DNA from: Datisca glomerata
Lineage: Eukaryota; Streptophyta; Magnoliopsida; Cucurbitales; Datiscaceae
Assembly: GCA_003255025.1 (NCBI GenBank)
Contig: QANY01013423.1
Span: 2,221,779 to 2,285,778, forward strand
DNA length: 64,000 bases
Direction of reading: 5' to 3'
Shown here one piece after another: positions 1 to 11,590 of this stretch. Under the pieces are notes generated by a model. The model had not been told where the DNA came from and ran no database searches. It saw only the letters and a program-made list of their open reading frames with translations. Positions within the stretch are counted from its first letter, which is position 1; each line of letters starts with the position of its first letter. A program made the position numbers and the translations under genes.

Positions 1-1221
1 ATCCATACTACTAGATAGGCCATCTCTTATCTTCCTAGAATTGTCAAGCAGTATTTCTGTAATATTCATGCAAATATTTTTTTCAATGTGAATAACATCG
101 AGACAATGTCAAACATGTAAGTTTTTCCAATATTCTAGATTGAAGAAAATTGATTTCTTCTTCCAGTAAGATTTGAACAATCCATCTTTCACTGATTCCT
201 TCACATTCTTCTTTTCCAATGTAAATCTAACTTTCTCAACTTTCCAACACTTGTTTTCCACTTGAAGGTGCAGGAGTTGTTCTAAACTCTTGATTACCAT
301 CAAATACCTTTTTTTTGCCTTCTGTAAGGATGTGTGAGTGGTAAAAATCTTCAATATCCTATATACGCATTTTGTTTGTTGTGTTTTAGCCTAATAGAGG
401 ATGCATCTTCTGCATATATTGGACAAGCATAAGAACATTTAACACTACATCCACATAAGTTTCTGTATGCATGAAAATCATTGATCGTCCACATTAAGAC
501 TGCTCTTAGAGTAAAACTATCTTCCCGATATGCATCATACGCCTCAATTCCCACTTCCCAGAAAACTTTAAGATCATCAATCAAAGGTGCTAAATAAACA
601 TCAATATTGTTTCCTGGTTGCTTAGGTCTAGTTTTTAACAATGTTAATATCATGTATTTTCTATTCATGCACAACCATCAAGGGATATTATATATTATCA
701 TAATAATATGTCAGTAACTATATTTACTACTAAGATAACTAAATGGAGTTATCCCATTTGCTGCAATAGCTAGTCGAATGTGTCTTGGCTCAGCTATAAA
801 ATCAGGCCACTTGTGGTCTATAAGCATCCAAGATGGAGAATTGGTTGGGTGACATAATTTACCAAGATGGAGAATCAGAAATATTGCTATTCGTTTAAAC
901 CGTGGTATGGGAGGAAACTACCATAACACCCTTGCAAGCACTCATTTTTTCTCCCCCGACAAATTCTTTGATGGTTTTCATCTCGAGACGCCACACACAG
1001 GACATATAGTTACTTCTACATGCTCATTTCTATATAAAATGCAATCATTAGGATATGCGTGTATTTTTTCATACTCCATTCCTAAAGCACATAAGGTTTT
1101 CTTAGCCTCGTAGAATGAAATGGGTATTTGATTTCCATCTTGAAGCATTTCCTCTCACACACTTAATGAATCTGAAAAAGTTATGTCACTCCATACATAT
1201 TTAGCCTTTAAATTATACAAC

Positions 1222-3444
1222 TATTGGGGGTGATGCCCTCAAAACATGTATATTGATATTTTAATATAAAATTTAATGGAATTAAATTTTTCTTATAATC
1301 ATTCTTTTAAATTATTGTTGAATAATTTATATAAATATCTGAAAATTCCATATTCATTGATAAGGCTATGATCTTGTATAAGTACGAGAGGATTAAGGTC
1401 ATAGAGAAAGAATAAAATTGTCAGCAACATATTAAAGTATGTAATCTTTAATGAGTGGTTGCTAGTACGGTTCACTAAATATTATGAATGCATGTGATCA
1501 AGATTCAGATTATTGATGTGGATAGACATCTTAGTGAAAATACTTTATATAATAATATTATATATGACAGGCCCGATATGAATTAATTTTTTTATTAACT
1601 TGTCGTTTATCATAAATACTTAATACACATCAATCTGATGATCATATATAGATTAGTCCGAATTCTGAGTAGTCATGAACTCCTATACATGTCTACTGAA
1701 TTTTTTTATTTAGTCGTTAAGGTTTATTTGTAAAACAGGCTAGTAACTTTTATTTTGAAGATTCAGTGATGTGAATAGCTGGAAACATGATCTTACAATA
1801 TTTGGAATCTAAGTTTTTCTAACGGATCATATATTGATTCCCTTAAGTATGAATTCTATAACTGAATGGTTATTGAGCTCAAATTTATAATACGATTATA
1901 AATTAGTCATTCACTAGTGAATTAATGGTACTTAAAAATCAAGAGGTAGTTAGAAAGGTAAAATGATAATTTTGACCAGCTTTAATTTACGAACCAATAA
2001 TTGGATGACAGAACTACATGAAAAGATTATATCAATGGACTACATGAGAATACTCTATAAATACATTTTATAATCTCAAAGAGTGCAATTTCATATTTAC
2101 AGTGGAGTAATAATAGAATTAATAAATAAGATTATTTAATTAAAGAGTTTAGTTAATAATATAGTTTATTGAAGCTTTAGATTATAGGTCCATGATCCCC
2201 AAGTCACCTATGTAGTACACAACCTATGGTATGAATATTTCAAGACATGAGAAAATGACTAACTTGCAAAAGGAGTTATAGTTCTTTGGCAAGTACATAA
2301 TTATGAGATAATTATGTGTGATTAATTAATTAATTTTAAATTATTTATTTTAATTTTTGGAAATTTTATATAAATAATTATATTGATTAATTTTTTTAAT
2401 TATTGATAAGTGAGGCAGTATATCTAATTTGTGAAATTAGATAATGTTATATTATTATTAGATAATAATTTAAAATTTAAATCAACTAAATATGTTATTT
2501 GTAAACTAATAGACTATCTAGTTGATAAAGATAACCAGATAAATTAATTTTGAATAAACTAATATCTATATATTTATCTAATTAAAATAATTAATTAATT
2601 TTTAAAAATTATCACGTGGCATGTTGGACTGCCACATGTCAATCACTAATTTAGATCAGAAATCGACATAGATTATTGTAGTGCCACGTGGCACTACAGT
2701 TAGGCGTGCAATACTGTAGTGCCACATGGCACTATAGTAGTGTCGTGAATGGTAGTGCCACGATGCACTGTGATACCTCACGGCACACTGTAGTGTCGTG
2801 TGGCACTGCAGTTGTGCACATATGCTATGTTCCCAATATAATGGCAATTTTATGATTAATTATCATTTTGTGTATATCCCTAAAAATCTGTGGTGCCTAG
2901 AATATATATTATATTGACCTTATTGCTGATTAAGTGTGCTAACAACACAGTTGATATCACGGTGAAACTCTCTGACATTAAAAATTAATAAAAAAGCTCA
3001 GTGAGAATAATCATTGTATTATCTTATAGATTAGTCTCACAAAATTATTCCTTCTCCAAAAATCTCTAGATCTAATGTGTTGAGTACATCCAGAGACATA
3101 AAAGTGTTCTTGCTATATTCTACGTGTCCACACACGTCCTAATGTGTTTGAGGATTGATTTAAAAGATCTTGGTGTAGATCTCGAAGTTCATTGTTTATG
3201 GGAATGGAAGATTGTTGGTTTGCGAAGACGTTTGATTAGACAATAAGAGGTATACATTCTATATCCATGTATGTCTTCTATTTAATATATAAATATATAA
3301 TGGATCTAATTAAAAAGAATTTTCAACAAAAGTTTTTATTTTAAAAATCGTTGCCTCGCATTTATTTTCTTTTATCGAAAAATATTCATTTTTTATAAAT
3401 TTTTAAAATCCACACGCTTCAGTTGCGCAAGCGCCGCGTTTCCA
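1222..3444 (-). mobile_element. Solo LTR, 2223 bp, inside the CACTA transposase
   Basis: The insertion is flanked by the 5 bp direct repeat ACAAC (1217-1221 and 3445-3449). On the minus strand it starts TGGAAACGCGG and ends CCCCCAATA, where the terminal CA has become TA. It aligns along its length with the plus-strand element at 24698-26896, which begins TG, ends CCCCCAACA and has its own 5 bp target duplication. A single copy of 2.2 kb with TG...CA-type ends and a 5 bp duplication fits a solo LTR left by LTR-LTR recombination. Removing it rejoins the two halves of the TNP2 reading frame. No coding sequence was recognised inside, and the parent family (copia or gypsy) cannot be told from the LTR alone. 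Confidence 0.8.
2612..2820. repeat. Cluster of CACGTG-centred palindromes inside the solo LTR
   Basis: A perfect 22 bp palindrome lies at 2677-2698: half-site TGTAGTGCCAC followed by its reverse complement, with the G-box core CACGTG in the middle. Imperfect copies follow at 2715-2736 and further along to about 2815, and a CACGTGGCA lies at 2612-2620. The sister LTR has the corresponding cluster at about 25390-25500. G-box cores are binding sites for plant bZIP and bHLH factors, so this may be the LTR enhancer. That role is inferred. Confidence 0.6.
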
Positions 3445-4185
3445 ACAACAAACAAATAATTTTGTGAACCTTTTATAATTTGGGTACAAAGGCTTCTCAG
3501 TATCATTAAGCATCTTTTCAAATTTCTCAGGATTATCTAAATAAAAATCTTCTACTGTTTTAACCATATTTATGGTACATTCATAATCATCAATATCTAC
3601 ATGAGATATCTCTCTTCCTTCATTTATATCAAACATATTTTTCTAGAATTATCTAATTCTCCATGTCACACCCATGTTTGATATCTTTGATTTATACCAT
3701 TAATAAATAAGTGATTTTTTATCTCAGTGAAAGGGAAACGTTTGAGATTCTGACATTCCACACATGGGGAACGTAAGAAACAATGGTCATTACCATGCTC
3801 CATTGCATACTTGAGAAAATTTTCAATGCCAATGTCATCATTTATAGATGTTCTATCCATAAACCACGATTTATCCATCTTGAGAAGACAAAAAGATATT
3901 GAAAACTTGTTATCACCCTATAATTAACGTAATTGAATTAAAAAGATGGAGAAAAAAAGAAATATACCTTCCAAATTCGTGAGTTGAATGCATATAAAAA
4001 ATCAAAGAATCAGAGTTGAATGTAAATGTGATCTCGAGTTTAAGTAAATGAAGAAACAATTGATTCAAAGGAGAAATAGGGAATCAAAGACGACGGCGAG
4101 ACGCAGAGATAGTATCGATAGATTAGAAACAGCGGAGGAAATAAGAGAAAAAAAGTCACGCGGTTATTTTTAGGTTAAAACGTGT

Positions 4186-4450
4186 GATAAAATACGACGT
4201 GTGCTATACACCCCATCGTGAATGATGACCAATTTCATTGTGCAGGACTAAAAAAATTTAAAGCCCCGTCGTGTAAAGTGTTAAAACATGACAGGTGGTC
4301 TATCACCCGTCGTGAATGTAGTTTCAAACACGACGGGTACTAGAACACCCGTTGTCATTGAACAACATAAAACACAACGGGTGGTCTAGCACCCGTCATT
4401 TTTGAAACTACATTAACGACGGGTGATAGACCCACCCATTGTGTTTTATG
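4186..4450. repeat. CACTA-type subterminal repeats (ACGACGGGT motif)
   Basis: About 260 bp contain repeated copies of ACGACGGGTG and its complement CACCCGTCGT in both orientations, for example around 4260, 4307, 4336, 4380, 4400 and 4420. Clustered short motifs of this kind are where CACTA transposases bind near the element ends. The block lies just upstream (in minus orientation) of the TNP2 start at 3878, as expected for the 5' subterminal region of that element. A clean CACTA terminus was not found next to it, so the exact element end is unknown. Confidence 0.6.
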
Positions 4451-4652
4451 CAGAAAAATTTCAAAAATAAAATTCAATTTTATCAATCCCCAATCCTGTA
4501 AATAAAAGCAAGTACAAGTCTATATAGAATACGACCACAAACTCAGAATTCCTTCAGAATAATTTGTAGACCACTTCGATTAATATTTAAAATGTAATTT
4601 ATTACACCAAGTAACTTATTTACAATTATAAAAGTCAAAATGCAACTTGAAG

Positions 4653-7548
4653 CTATCCCAACCGGCAACATATATACTCAACAAAATGATCGGACCATTC
4701 AAATTGTACTTCATTAATCTCTTCTTGTGTATACGTTGATTTGTTCGTGAAGTGCCATAAAAAATTAAAAATTATGTTAGTCAAACTATTCTACACTATC
4801 AATAGAATAGATTAAATATAGTGAAACAATAACTAGTTTACGTACCATTTCATTTATAGACTTGTTACGATTCTCGATTATATGTTTCATGAAATGCATA
4901 ACAAAATAGTCACATTCAACGCTCCCAGCTTGCCTAAGACACTATTATATGAATTAATTGTATAGATTAATAAATCCAAACATGTTAGCATAGACATAAA
5001 ATATAAATGCATAAATTAATACATGAGGTTTTATCCACTTCAAGGATTTTCTAATTGTACGCCCTGGTATAGTTTTAGCAATATTGAAAGCCAAGCGTAA
5101 GACATTTTAACCCTTAATTATATCCACATAGTGTAATTCATAACACATTTAATTCTTAACTATGGGGTAAAACTCAATTCGTAACAACATCTTTCGGGTC
5201 CATATGACAAATTATTAATAACGTCAAAGATATATGCATTGCTCTCGTGAGAATCCAGGACGACCAATATCCAATGATGGGAGAAATTAAATGGAGCAAA
5301 AACATATTGCCCAGGTCGCGTGGCTATCAAATTAGCGGAAATGTAACATACTCTCTCGTCTGAATTGCCCCATGCTCCACCTATGAGTGAGGGATCGACA
5401 AAGATAAATAAGTTGATGTTTTGCTCTCGTAACTTCCAATAAAGGGACCTACAAGTAATAAAACACCAAAATATAAGCAATTAGCAGCATCTTATAGAAT
5501 GTATATAATTATTGAACCGATTACTAAGCATCTTACTCCATATAAATTGGCACTATACTACAAGATATCTCGCGCATTTCACAAAATTTCTTAACATCAT
5601 CTCTATCACAAAATTTCTTAACATCATCTTTATCACAAAAATTCTAGCATTATCATAACCAAAAACGGCTCTCTCATAATCGATTGTAATGGCCTCATCC
5701 GCTCCCATCTTATCGGCCAATGTGTAGAGATACTTTAGGTCTCGTGGAACGTTTACATGCATTGGGTTTTGTGTAACAGGCCTCATAGAAGATTTCTTCT
5801 TTAGAGATTTGTCCTGAATACAAAGCTAATTTAGTATTTCACGCAAGATCATTATAACTTCTAAATAACTAACAAATACAAACAAAAACATTACCTATAT
5901 AATTCTGATTAGATGTTCAGGCCAAGGCACATGACACCTTAGAGCCTGACCCACAGTCTACAGTTCATCCTGAACTAGGATAGGTAGAGGGACATCATCA
6001 ATCATGATTAAATCAATTGACACACATACATACCCCTCTCCAACCAGAACACCATTGTTTATTGTGTCAATAAATGTGACGTATGCGACGACCTCATCAT
6101 CAATATCCACAAACAACTTGCACGCAATTTTCTAAAATAATTTTAAAATATTATGAGTGTGCGTATGTATAAATATTATTTACTAAAAAAGTAAATCAAG
6201 TTTATAACTTATCGAAAATACCTTTACAGCTTTCCTCTGAGCCATAGAAAGCCCATCCTGGCGTTTGGAGCAGCTCGCCTTATCCAATGGAGGAGTTATT
6301 TTAGGAACACCTTTAAGTGTCTCTTGCTCCAACTCCTTAAATTTGGCACTCCACTTTAAGTTCTCCTCACTCACAACTTGCTCACGGACTTGAGTTAATT
6401 CTGCTCAATTCCAGCTTTTGAGTTGTGTTGAGGAAGTTTAAAATATTTAGTTGAGGTCACAAAATGGCCCAAATCCCTTACCCGACCACCATGTTCGGGA
6501 TTATCCAAAATCATGGTGAGAATGTCTTGGGTACCGGAAGTAGGCACTATTTTCTCCTGATGTTCGTCCTACAACTAAAACACATATAATTAAACCAAGA
6601 TAACTATATTAAATTCAAACTAATTAAATAAATTAAATTAAACACACTTACAATTTTTTCACATTTTCTTCAACGGCCTCATTCTTGAATCCTCCTTTTT
6701 TATCATTACTCATACACTTTGACAACGTTGCCCAATCTATTGGATCATCAGTACCTTTTTCTTTTTGTTGTCATAACGGTTAGTAGTAATTAAATACATA
6801 GTAATTTGCAAATAAATATTAAGTTCTGAAGAGGTTTAATAATCCTTACCAACATTTCCTCCAATCTTGTGCATCTCATACGAGAGATTTTATGGTTATA
6901 TTTATTTTGCGCTCGGTTTAATTGTTGTTGTTTTCTTATTTTTGTAGTTGAACAATTAATAGTAAGTATGCCAAAATTTATAGTTAAAAATGAACGTGAA
7001 ACTAAAACGTAAAGTAAAGGATTTTTCCAAAAGTTCAGGAGTGAGACGAGATTTCACAAACTCATCTCAATGCAGTTACTTGATAGGTCATTGTCTTAAC
7101 TTTTCGGGGTCGTCCAAATAAGGAAAAATAAATTTTTGACCGAGGCTAACTTAAATTTACGCCATACTTCACTAGCATTCATTAAGATATTCTCATTGAG
7201 TGCTGGATCTATCGCATATTGAGTCTACACCAGAAGTCATTAATAAAGATTAATAAAGCTTTGAATCGTGATAACAACTAAAAATTAAAACGTGCAAGTA
7301 CCTCAATAGTTTCGTACACCTTCTCCTTCAGCTCTTTTGAAACATGGCGGTCCCAATCCTGGTAAGTTATTGGAACAGTTGAACGTGCACAACAGTTGTC
7401 CCTTAATATTTGTTGTGATAACCTTTTTTTCAAAGTTCATTTTATCGATTTTCAAGGAAGTGAGATAAGTTGACATTCTTTTCCCTCTTCTTTTTGTCGT
7501 ACTAGTCGTCGTATCCATATTCAATCTATTTAAGTTATCGATATTCAA
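4653..7548 (-). pseudogene. CACTA second ORF with Ulp1-like (C48) cysteine protease domain, decayed
   Basis: On the minus strand the segments follow the order of the second ORF of plant CACTA elements. A basic N-terminus is at 7440-7548. Next comes TVPITYQDWDRHVSKELKEK (about 7305-7385), an intron, then TQYAIDPALNENILMNASEVWRKFK (shown split: TQYAIDPALNEN, then EVWRKFK) and FVKSRLTPELLEK near 7050. A Ulp1-like domain follows at about 4860-5480, with HHWILVVLD (likely catalytic His), IFDVINN (likely Asp) and SVECDYFVMHFMKH (likely catalytic Cys). The end contains YTQEEINEVQFEWSDHF and a stop at 4653-4655. Stops and frame changes near 7090-7130 and 5960 show decay. Lying 5' of the TNP2 gene in the same orientation, it may belong to a second, adjacent CACTA element. 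Confidence 0.75.
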
Positions 7549-7559
7549 ATTATCATAAC

Positions 7560-10345
7560 TTAAGTCTTCTCTATCTATATCTATAAGTTACAAAATTACA
7601 TAACATATTAGGTCTATAAGACAGTTCTACACATCCAAGTAACAATTCCACTATGCCCATGGTGTATGCAGAATCACCCAAGTAAAGAATTAGGAGGTTT
7701 AGAGAATGCAAATAGAATCAAATTAGTCTGTCGACTTATAGATTTATCTTTGCTTATTCTCAGTCATTTTTATGTAGTCTAATGATATTTTCTAATTTTA
7801 TGTAATTACATAAAAAGTATCAAAGTTTTTTTATATTGCCTATTATTATTTTTTAAAAAATTAGTGGCTAAATTGGTATGGAAGAATCCAATATGGATGT
7901 TATAAGCAGTTTCATATTCCATGTTACATATAATTAGTGTAATAGTTAATACTTATATTTGTTAATTATAATATTTTAATTTTATAGATTTAATTTTCTC
8001 ATAATCTTATGCAGAGCAGGGCTTATAACTAGTTAAGTTTAATTTGTAGAAATAATCCTTCTAAAATTTAATATTCAAAATTTACACCCAAATTTGTAAA
8101 TAAAATTACAAAAATACCAGCCACTTTAATTATATAGATTTCCAAAAATACAATTAACTTTTAATTGGTAAATTAAAATAAATTTTAATTCGTGAAAAAA
8201 AACATTTATTTTATTTTATTAATTTGTTTATGGAACTTACAAAATTATAGTAGTGATTTATTTTACTAAACTATTTTATTTCCTAATTATAAATGATTTA
8301 CTTTAACGACTAAATTAAAAAATTACTTCAATTAATAAAATAAATAATTTATTTTCTTGGTTAGTTAAATAATTTATTTAATTATTAAACTAAATAACTT
8401 AGTTTAATTATTAAGTCAAGTAAATGTAATTTTATAATGGAATTAAATCATCTATATGAATCGTTAACTTGAATAATTTATATTAATTATTAAGACTCTC
8501 CAAGTGGTTGGTTCTCTCGGTTGAATCTCGACAAGACTCTCTATCAAGGTATGTATTGTTCATTTTTTTATGTGTAAACTTAGAAACCGTTTGATATAAG
8601 AATGCTAAAAACACTAAATTATTGGATAAGTATAAGTGGTAAAGTTAGATAACATAATTTTAAGATTATCATATTTAGTAACACATGGTTAAATTAAAAA
8701 GTTATTAAGAAAGTATAATTACTTTATTTGATATGTAGGAAACTTTGGTAAAATTGTTGAGAAAGTTTGATAAAATTGTTGGAAAAGTTATGGGAATTAT
8801 ATGAGAGTAATAAAATTATTGATTGTTTATAATTTTTTTAATCAAATTTTAATTTGTTGTCAATGATTATTTATATATTCTACTACATACAATGTCTTAT
8901 ATATTTAATTTTGTGCACTGATAAATTAACTATCTTATTAACTTCCCAATAGAATCAAATCAATTTTTTTCTCTTACTACTCTAAAAAATAAAATAATAG
9001 TTTTACTTACACTGTATAAATAAATTCAATGACAAATTATTTAAATTTTACATAACAAAATTGTTTACAGATTCTCTGCTGGAAAATGGTAAAAAATCTT
9101 AATAATTCATGTCATGTTTGATTAAATTTTCTCCAATATTACGAAATTAATTATAACATATAATTTTTTCTCTTTTATATATAAAAAATAAATCCGATAT
9201 AAATAATCATATTTCTTATTAATATAATAAAATATTTAATAATACATAACAGTTTTCCCGTTACATATACTTTTCTTTAATAGACATGTATACCATGGTT
9301 ATCAATTTTGTTCCACTCCGACTGGAACGGGTAAAATGTTCTGATTTTGGCACAAGAACAAAATGGAATAGGAATACAATTTTTCCTACTTATATTATTT
9401 TATATGTCCAAAATGGTTTTTTTTCTCAAATGAAATACTAGAACACCGGAATATACAAAAATGTTTTACTTTCTAAAAAATAAAATAACCCCCAAAATGG
9501 ATTTGACAACTAAAATACATGCACTTAATAAATTCAATGGAGATAATCTTTCTATGGAGAGTTGAGAATAAATATATTTTTATGGGGAATTGGAAAACTA
9601 AAAGTTATTTTGAAAAATGTGTAGATGTGTTGTAAGATGGGTAAATGAATTGAAAAAGTTATTTGATAAAGTAGATTTTTTAGGAAAAGTGGTAGATAAA
9701 GTAATGTGAGATTATTATTTAACCAAGTTAAATAAGTTTACCATGTAAAATGAAAATACTTGAAATAATCATTAAAAAGTGCCGAAAAATTAAGTTTACC
9801 ATATATTATACCATGGGATAACCCCAACCAAACGGTGCTTTAGGGTTTTAGTTTTCAGGGTTGCTGCAAGTTTGAATGTTGAACTTTTAGGAATTTATTA
9901 TACAGAGCATCATACCAAGCAACCTACGTGTTATCAACAAAAGTTGAATCCATTCTCCACCGTGCCTGTAACTGCATACTAACAAGATCTAGAGAAATTG
10001 ACTTATTAGACCACATTTTATATCAGACGAAAAAGGATATCCGAAAATAAATAGAATTAATGTCCGTAACTTTACCTTGAAAATCCTTCTGTCTTTCTAG
10101 CCATTTTATTTATAAATGAATAAAAGACCTAAATATAGACAAAAGAGCATTAGAGACATGACCTTTGAAAACAGTCCTATCAATGATCCAATGTAGAAGT
10201 TGATTCCTAGAGTTATCATTGAAAGACATATCAGACTTTAATTGTAAAGGACTGCCTGTTCTGATTGTGAAAAAAATGTGAGAATTTTCAGTTTAGTGTG
10301 ATGTAGTAAACTTGTAATGCATGATGCAGTTCAAATTGATCATCT
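7560..10345. other. AT-rich intergenic region, no gene seen
   Basis: There is no open reading frame of interest and no recognisable protein family. The stretch is very AT-rich, with many short A/T runs. The segment around 8160-8450 resembles 15880-16150 in composition and wording (alternating TTTAATTxxTxAAATAA blocks), which suggests an old dispersed repeat. Confidence 0.5.
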
Positions 10346-10349
10346 AAAT

Positions 10350-11590
10350 TAAAATTTAAAAAAAAATTACAATTTTATTTCTTAATCTATAACATAACAA
10401 GTAAACAGTTTAAACTCTAAATTATAAAATGTTACAGTTTAAATTTTAAACTACCTGAAATTCATAATTAAAATTCTCTTAATTCTCTGTTAATTTTTCT
10501 GAATACAACGTCATTTTATTAAACGTTGAATACCTAACTCTCCTTACTAAATACTCCTAAAAAACCCCCAAACGAAATCGCATCACAGGCCTACATTAAA
10601 ATGCATAATTCCGTAATGATAATAATTTATCAATAATGGATTATGCCTTCCCATACCCAAATTCATCTTCCCTGTTGAAAACTTCAATGCCTGCAAACAA
10701 CACAGTTGCCCATATCTATTTCTTCTTCTTGCTCTCGTCATTAATGGATTCTACTTGTAACCCATTTTTCTTCCCCTTCTTTGAGTTATTTAGAATTAAT
10801 TTTATTATTTGTGTCTGTCTCATATGTTTCCCACAGTAAATCCATCCCTTCTGCACTCCCTCCATCCCCATAATTCCTTTCTTCAAACAGCTTGCAGGCT
10901 AAAGTCCTCCTCCACTCTTTCTCCGTCCTCATTGAACCAATACTTCCATGGTTTTCGTTTGATACTGATGGGGAATTCGTCAATTTTCTCACCGACTTTA
11001 GGCCTTAAGCTCTCGAAAACAACTTGGTATATAACAAGAAAACCCATTTTCGATTCAGCGAAATCAGATGGAGAATGGTCTTGAAGAGTGATGGGAGAGA
11101 TTGTGAAGTAAGAAAGGAGGAGGAGGAGGAGAGAAGTGGTGATGAAGAGAGGAGAGAGAGAAGAAAAAAGCTTAAGAAGGTAGGGAAAGAAGAAGATGAA
11201 GTAGAAAAGATAAGAGAGGATGAGAAATAATGAACAGAAATGGGAGAGAAGACGAGTAGAGAGATTTGGTTTTTTGGGGATGAATGAGATTAGAAATTCA
11301 GTCATTTTTTCTTTCTTTGGAGTCTAGGAGAGAAAAAGAGAGCTCTTTAAGAGTTTTTTGTTTTGGAGAAGTACTTCGTAATGGAAGTTAGGCATTTAAG
11401 ATTAAATAAAATGACATCGTTTTAACCATTCAAAATGACGTCGTTTTTGAGAAAACTAATAGAGAGAACGGAAGGTTTAAATTATGTGTTTTAGATAGTT
11501 TAGAATTTAAATTATAACATTTTATAGTTTAAGATTTAAAGTGTGATAATTTAAGATATAAAAATATAATTTTACGTTTAAACCGAATGG
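10350..11590. mobile_element. Candidate Pack-TIR (Mutator-like) element carrying a gene fragment
   Basis: The gene fragment at 10630-11305 sits between two long inverted repeats, about 10355-10575 and about 11345-11590. The reverse complement of the right arm matches the left arm through TATAAAATGTTA, TTTAAATTxTAAACTA, the ACGTCATTTT motif and the innermost CCTAACT...TACT...CT stretch. Long, AT-rich inverted ends around captured host sequence are typical of Pack-MULEs. The outermost bases and the expected 9 bp target duplication could not be pinned down, so the superfamily is an inference. Confidence 0.55.
10630..11305 (-). pseudogene. Fragment of a plant membrane protein gene of unknown function
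   Basis: On the minus strand the N-terminal part (11305 to about 10990) begins MTEFLISFIPKKPN. It has two hydrophobic segments (roughly residues 20-45 and 50-75) and then HSPSDFAESKMGFL. A frame change near 10990 leads into KEWRRTLACKLFEERN and GMDLLWETYE (10790-10930). After a stop, GQLCCLQALKFSTGKMNLGM follows near 10640-10700. I recognise this order from an uncharacterised plant protein family with an N-terminal membrane anchor and a C-terminal LCCLQALKFS block. Its middle, which is normally long and acidic, seems to be missing here, and the extreme C-terminus is cut off. No function is known to me. The position between inverted repeats suggests transposon capture. Confidence 0.6.

Larger units (their letters stand above)
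1..3878 (-). pseudogene. CACTA (En/Spm) TNP2-type transposase, broken, left end outside window
   Basis: Read on the minus strand this is the TNP2 transposase of a CACTA DNA transposon. The N-terminal transposase-associated domain is at 3666-3878 (starts MDKSWFMDRTS, with the CVECQN cysteine pair and HLFINGINQRYQTW). The next segment (3445-3636) carries DNPEKFEKML and EKPLYP, and 900-1221 carries LYNLKAKYVWSD and CPVCGVSR. The TNP2 core at 351-850 contains DHKWPDF, PKQPGNNIDVYLAPLIDDLK and WTINDFHAY. The end of the gene (1-350), in another frame, contains the HCLDVIHIEKN motif and runs off the window. The gene is interrupted by a 2.2 kb solo LTR at 1222-3444 and has several stops and frame changes, for example near 354 and 980. 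It is not functional. The family call is secure; exon limits are not resolved. Confidence 0.85.

Noticed and set aside
7303..7548. 81-codon minus-strand frame as an independent gene
   Set aside because: It is the first part of the CACTA second ORF; the real continuation is in another frame.
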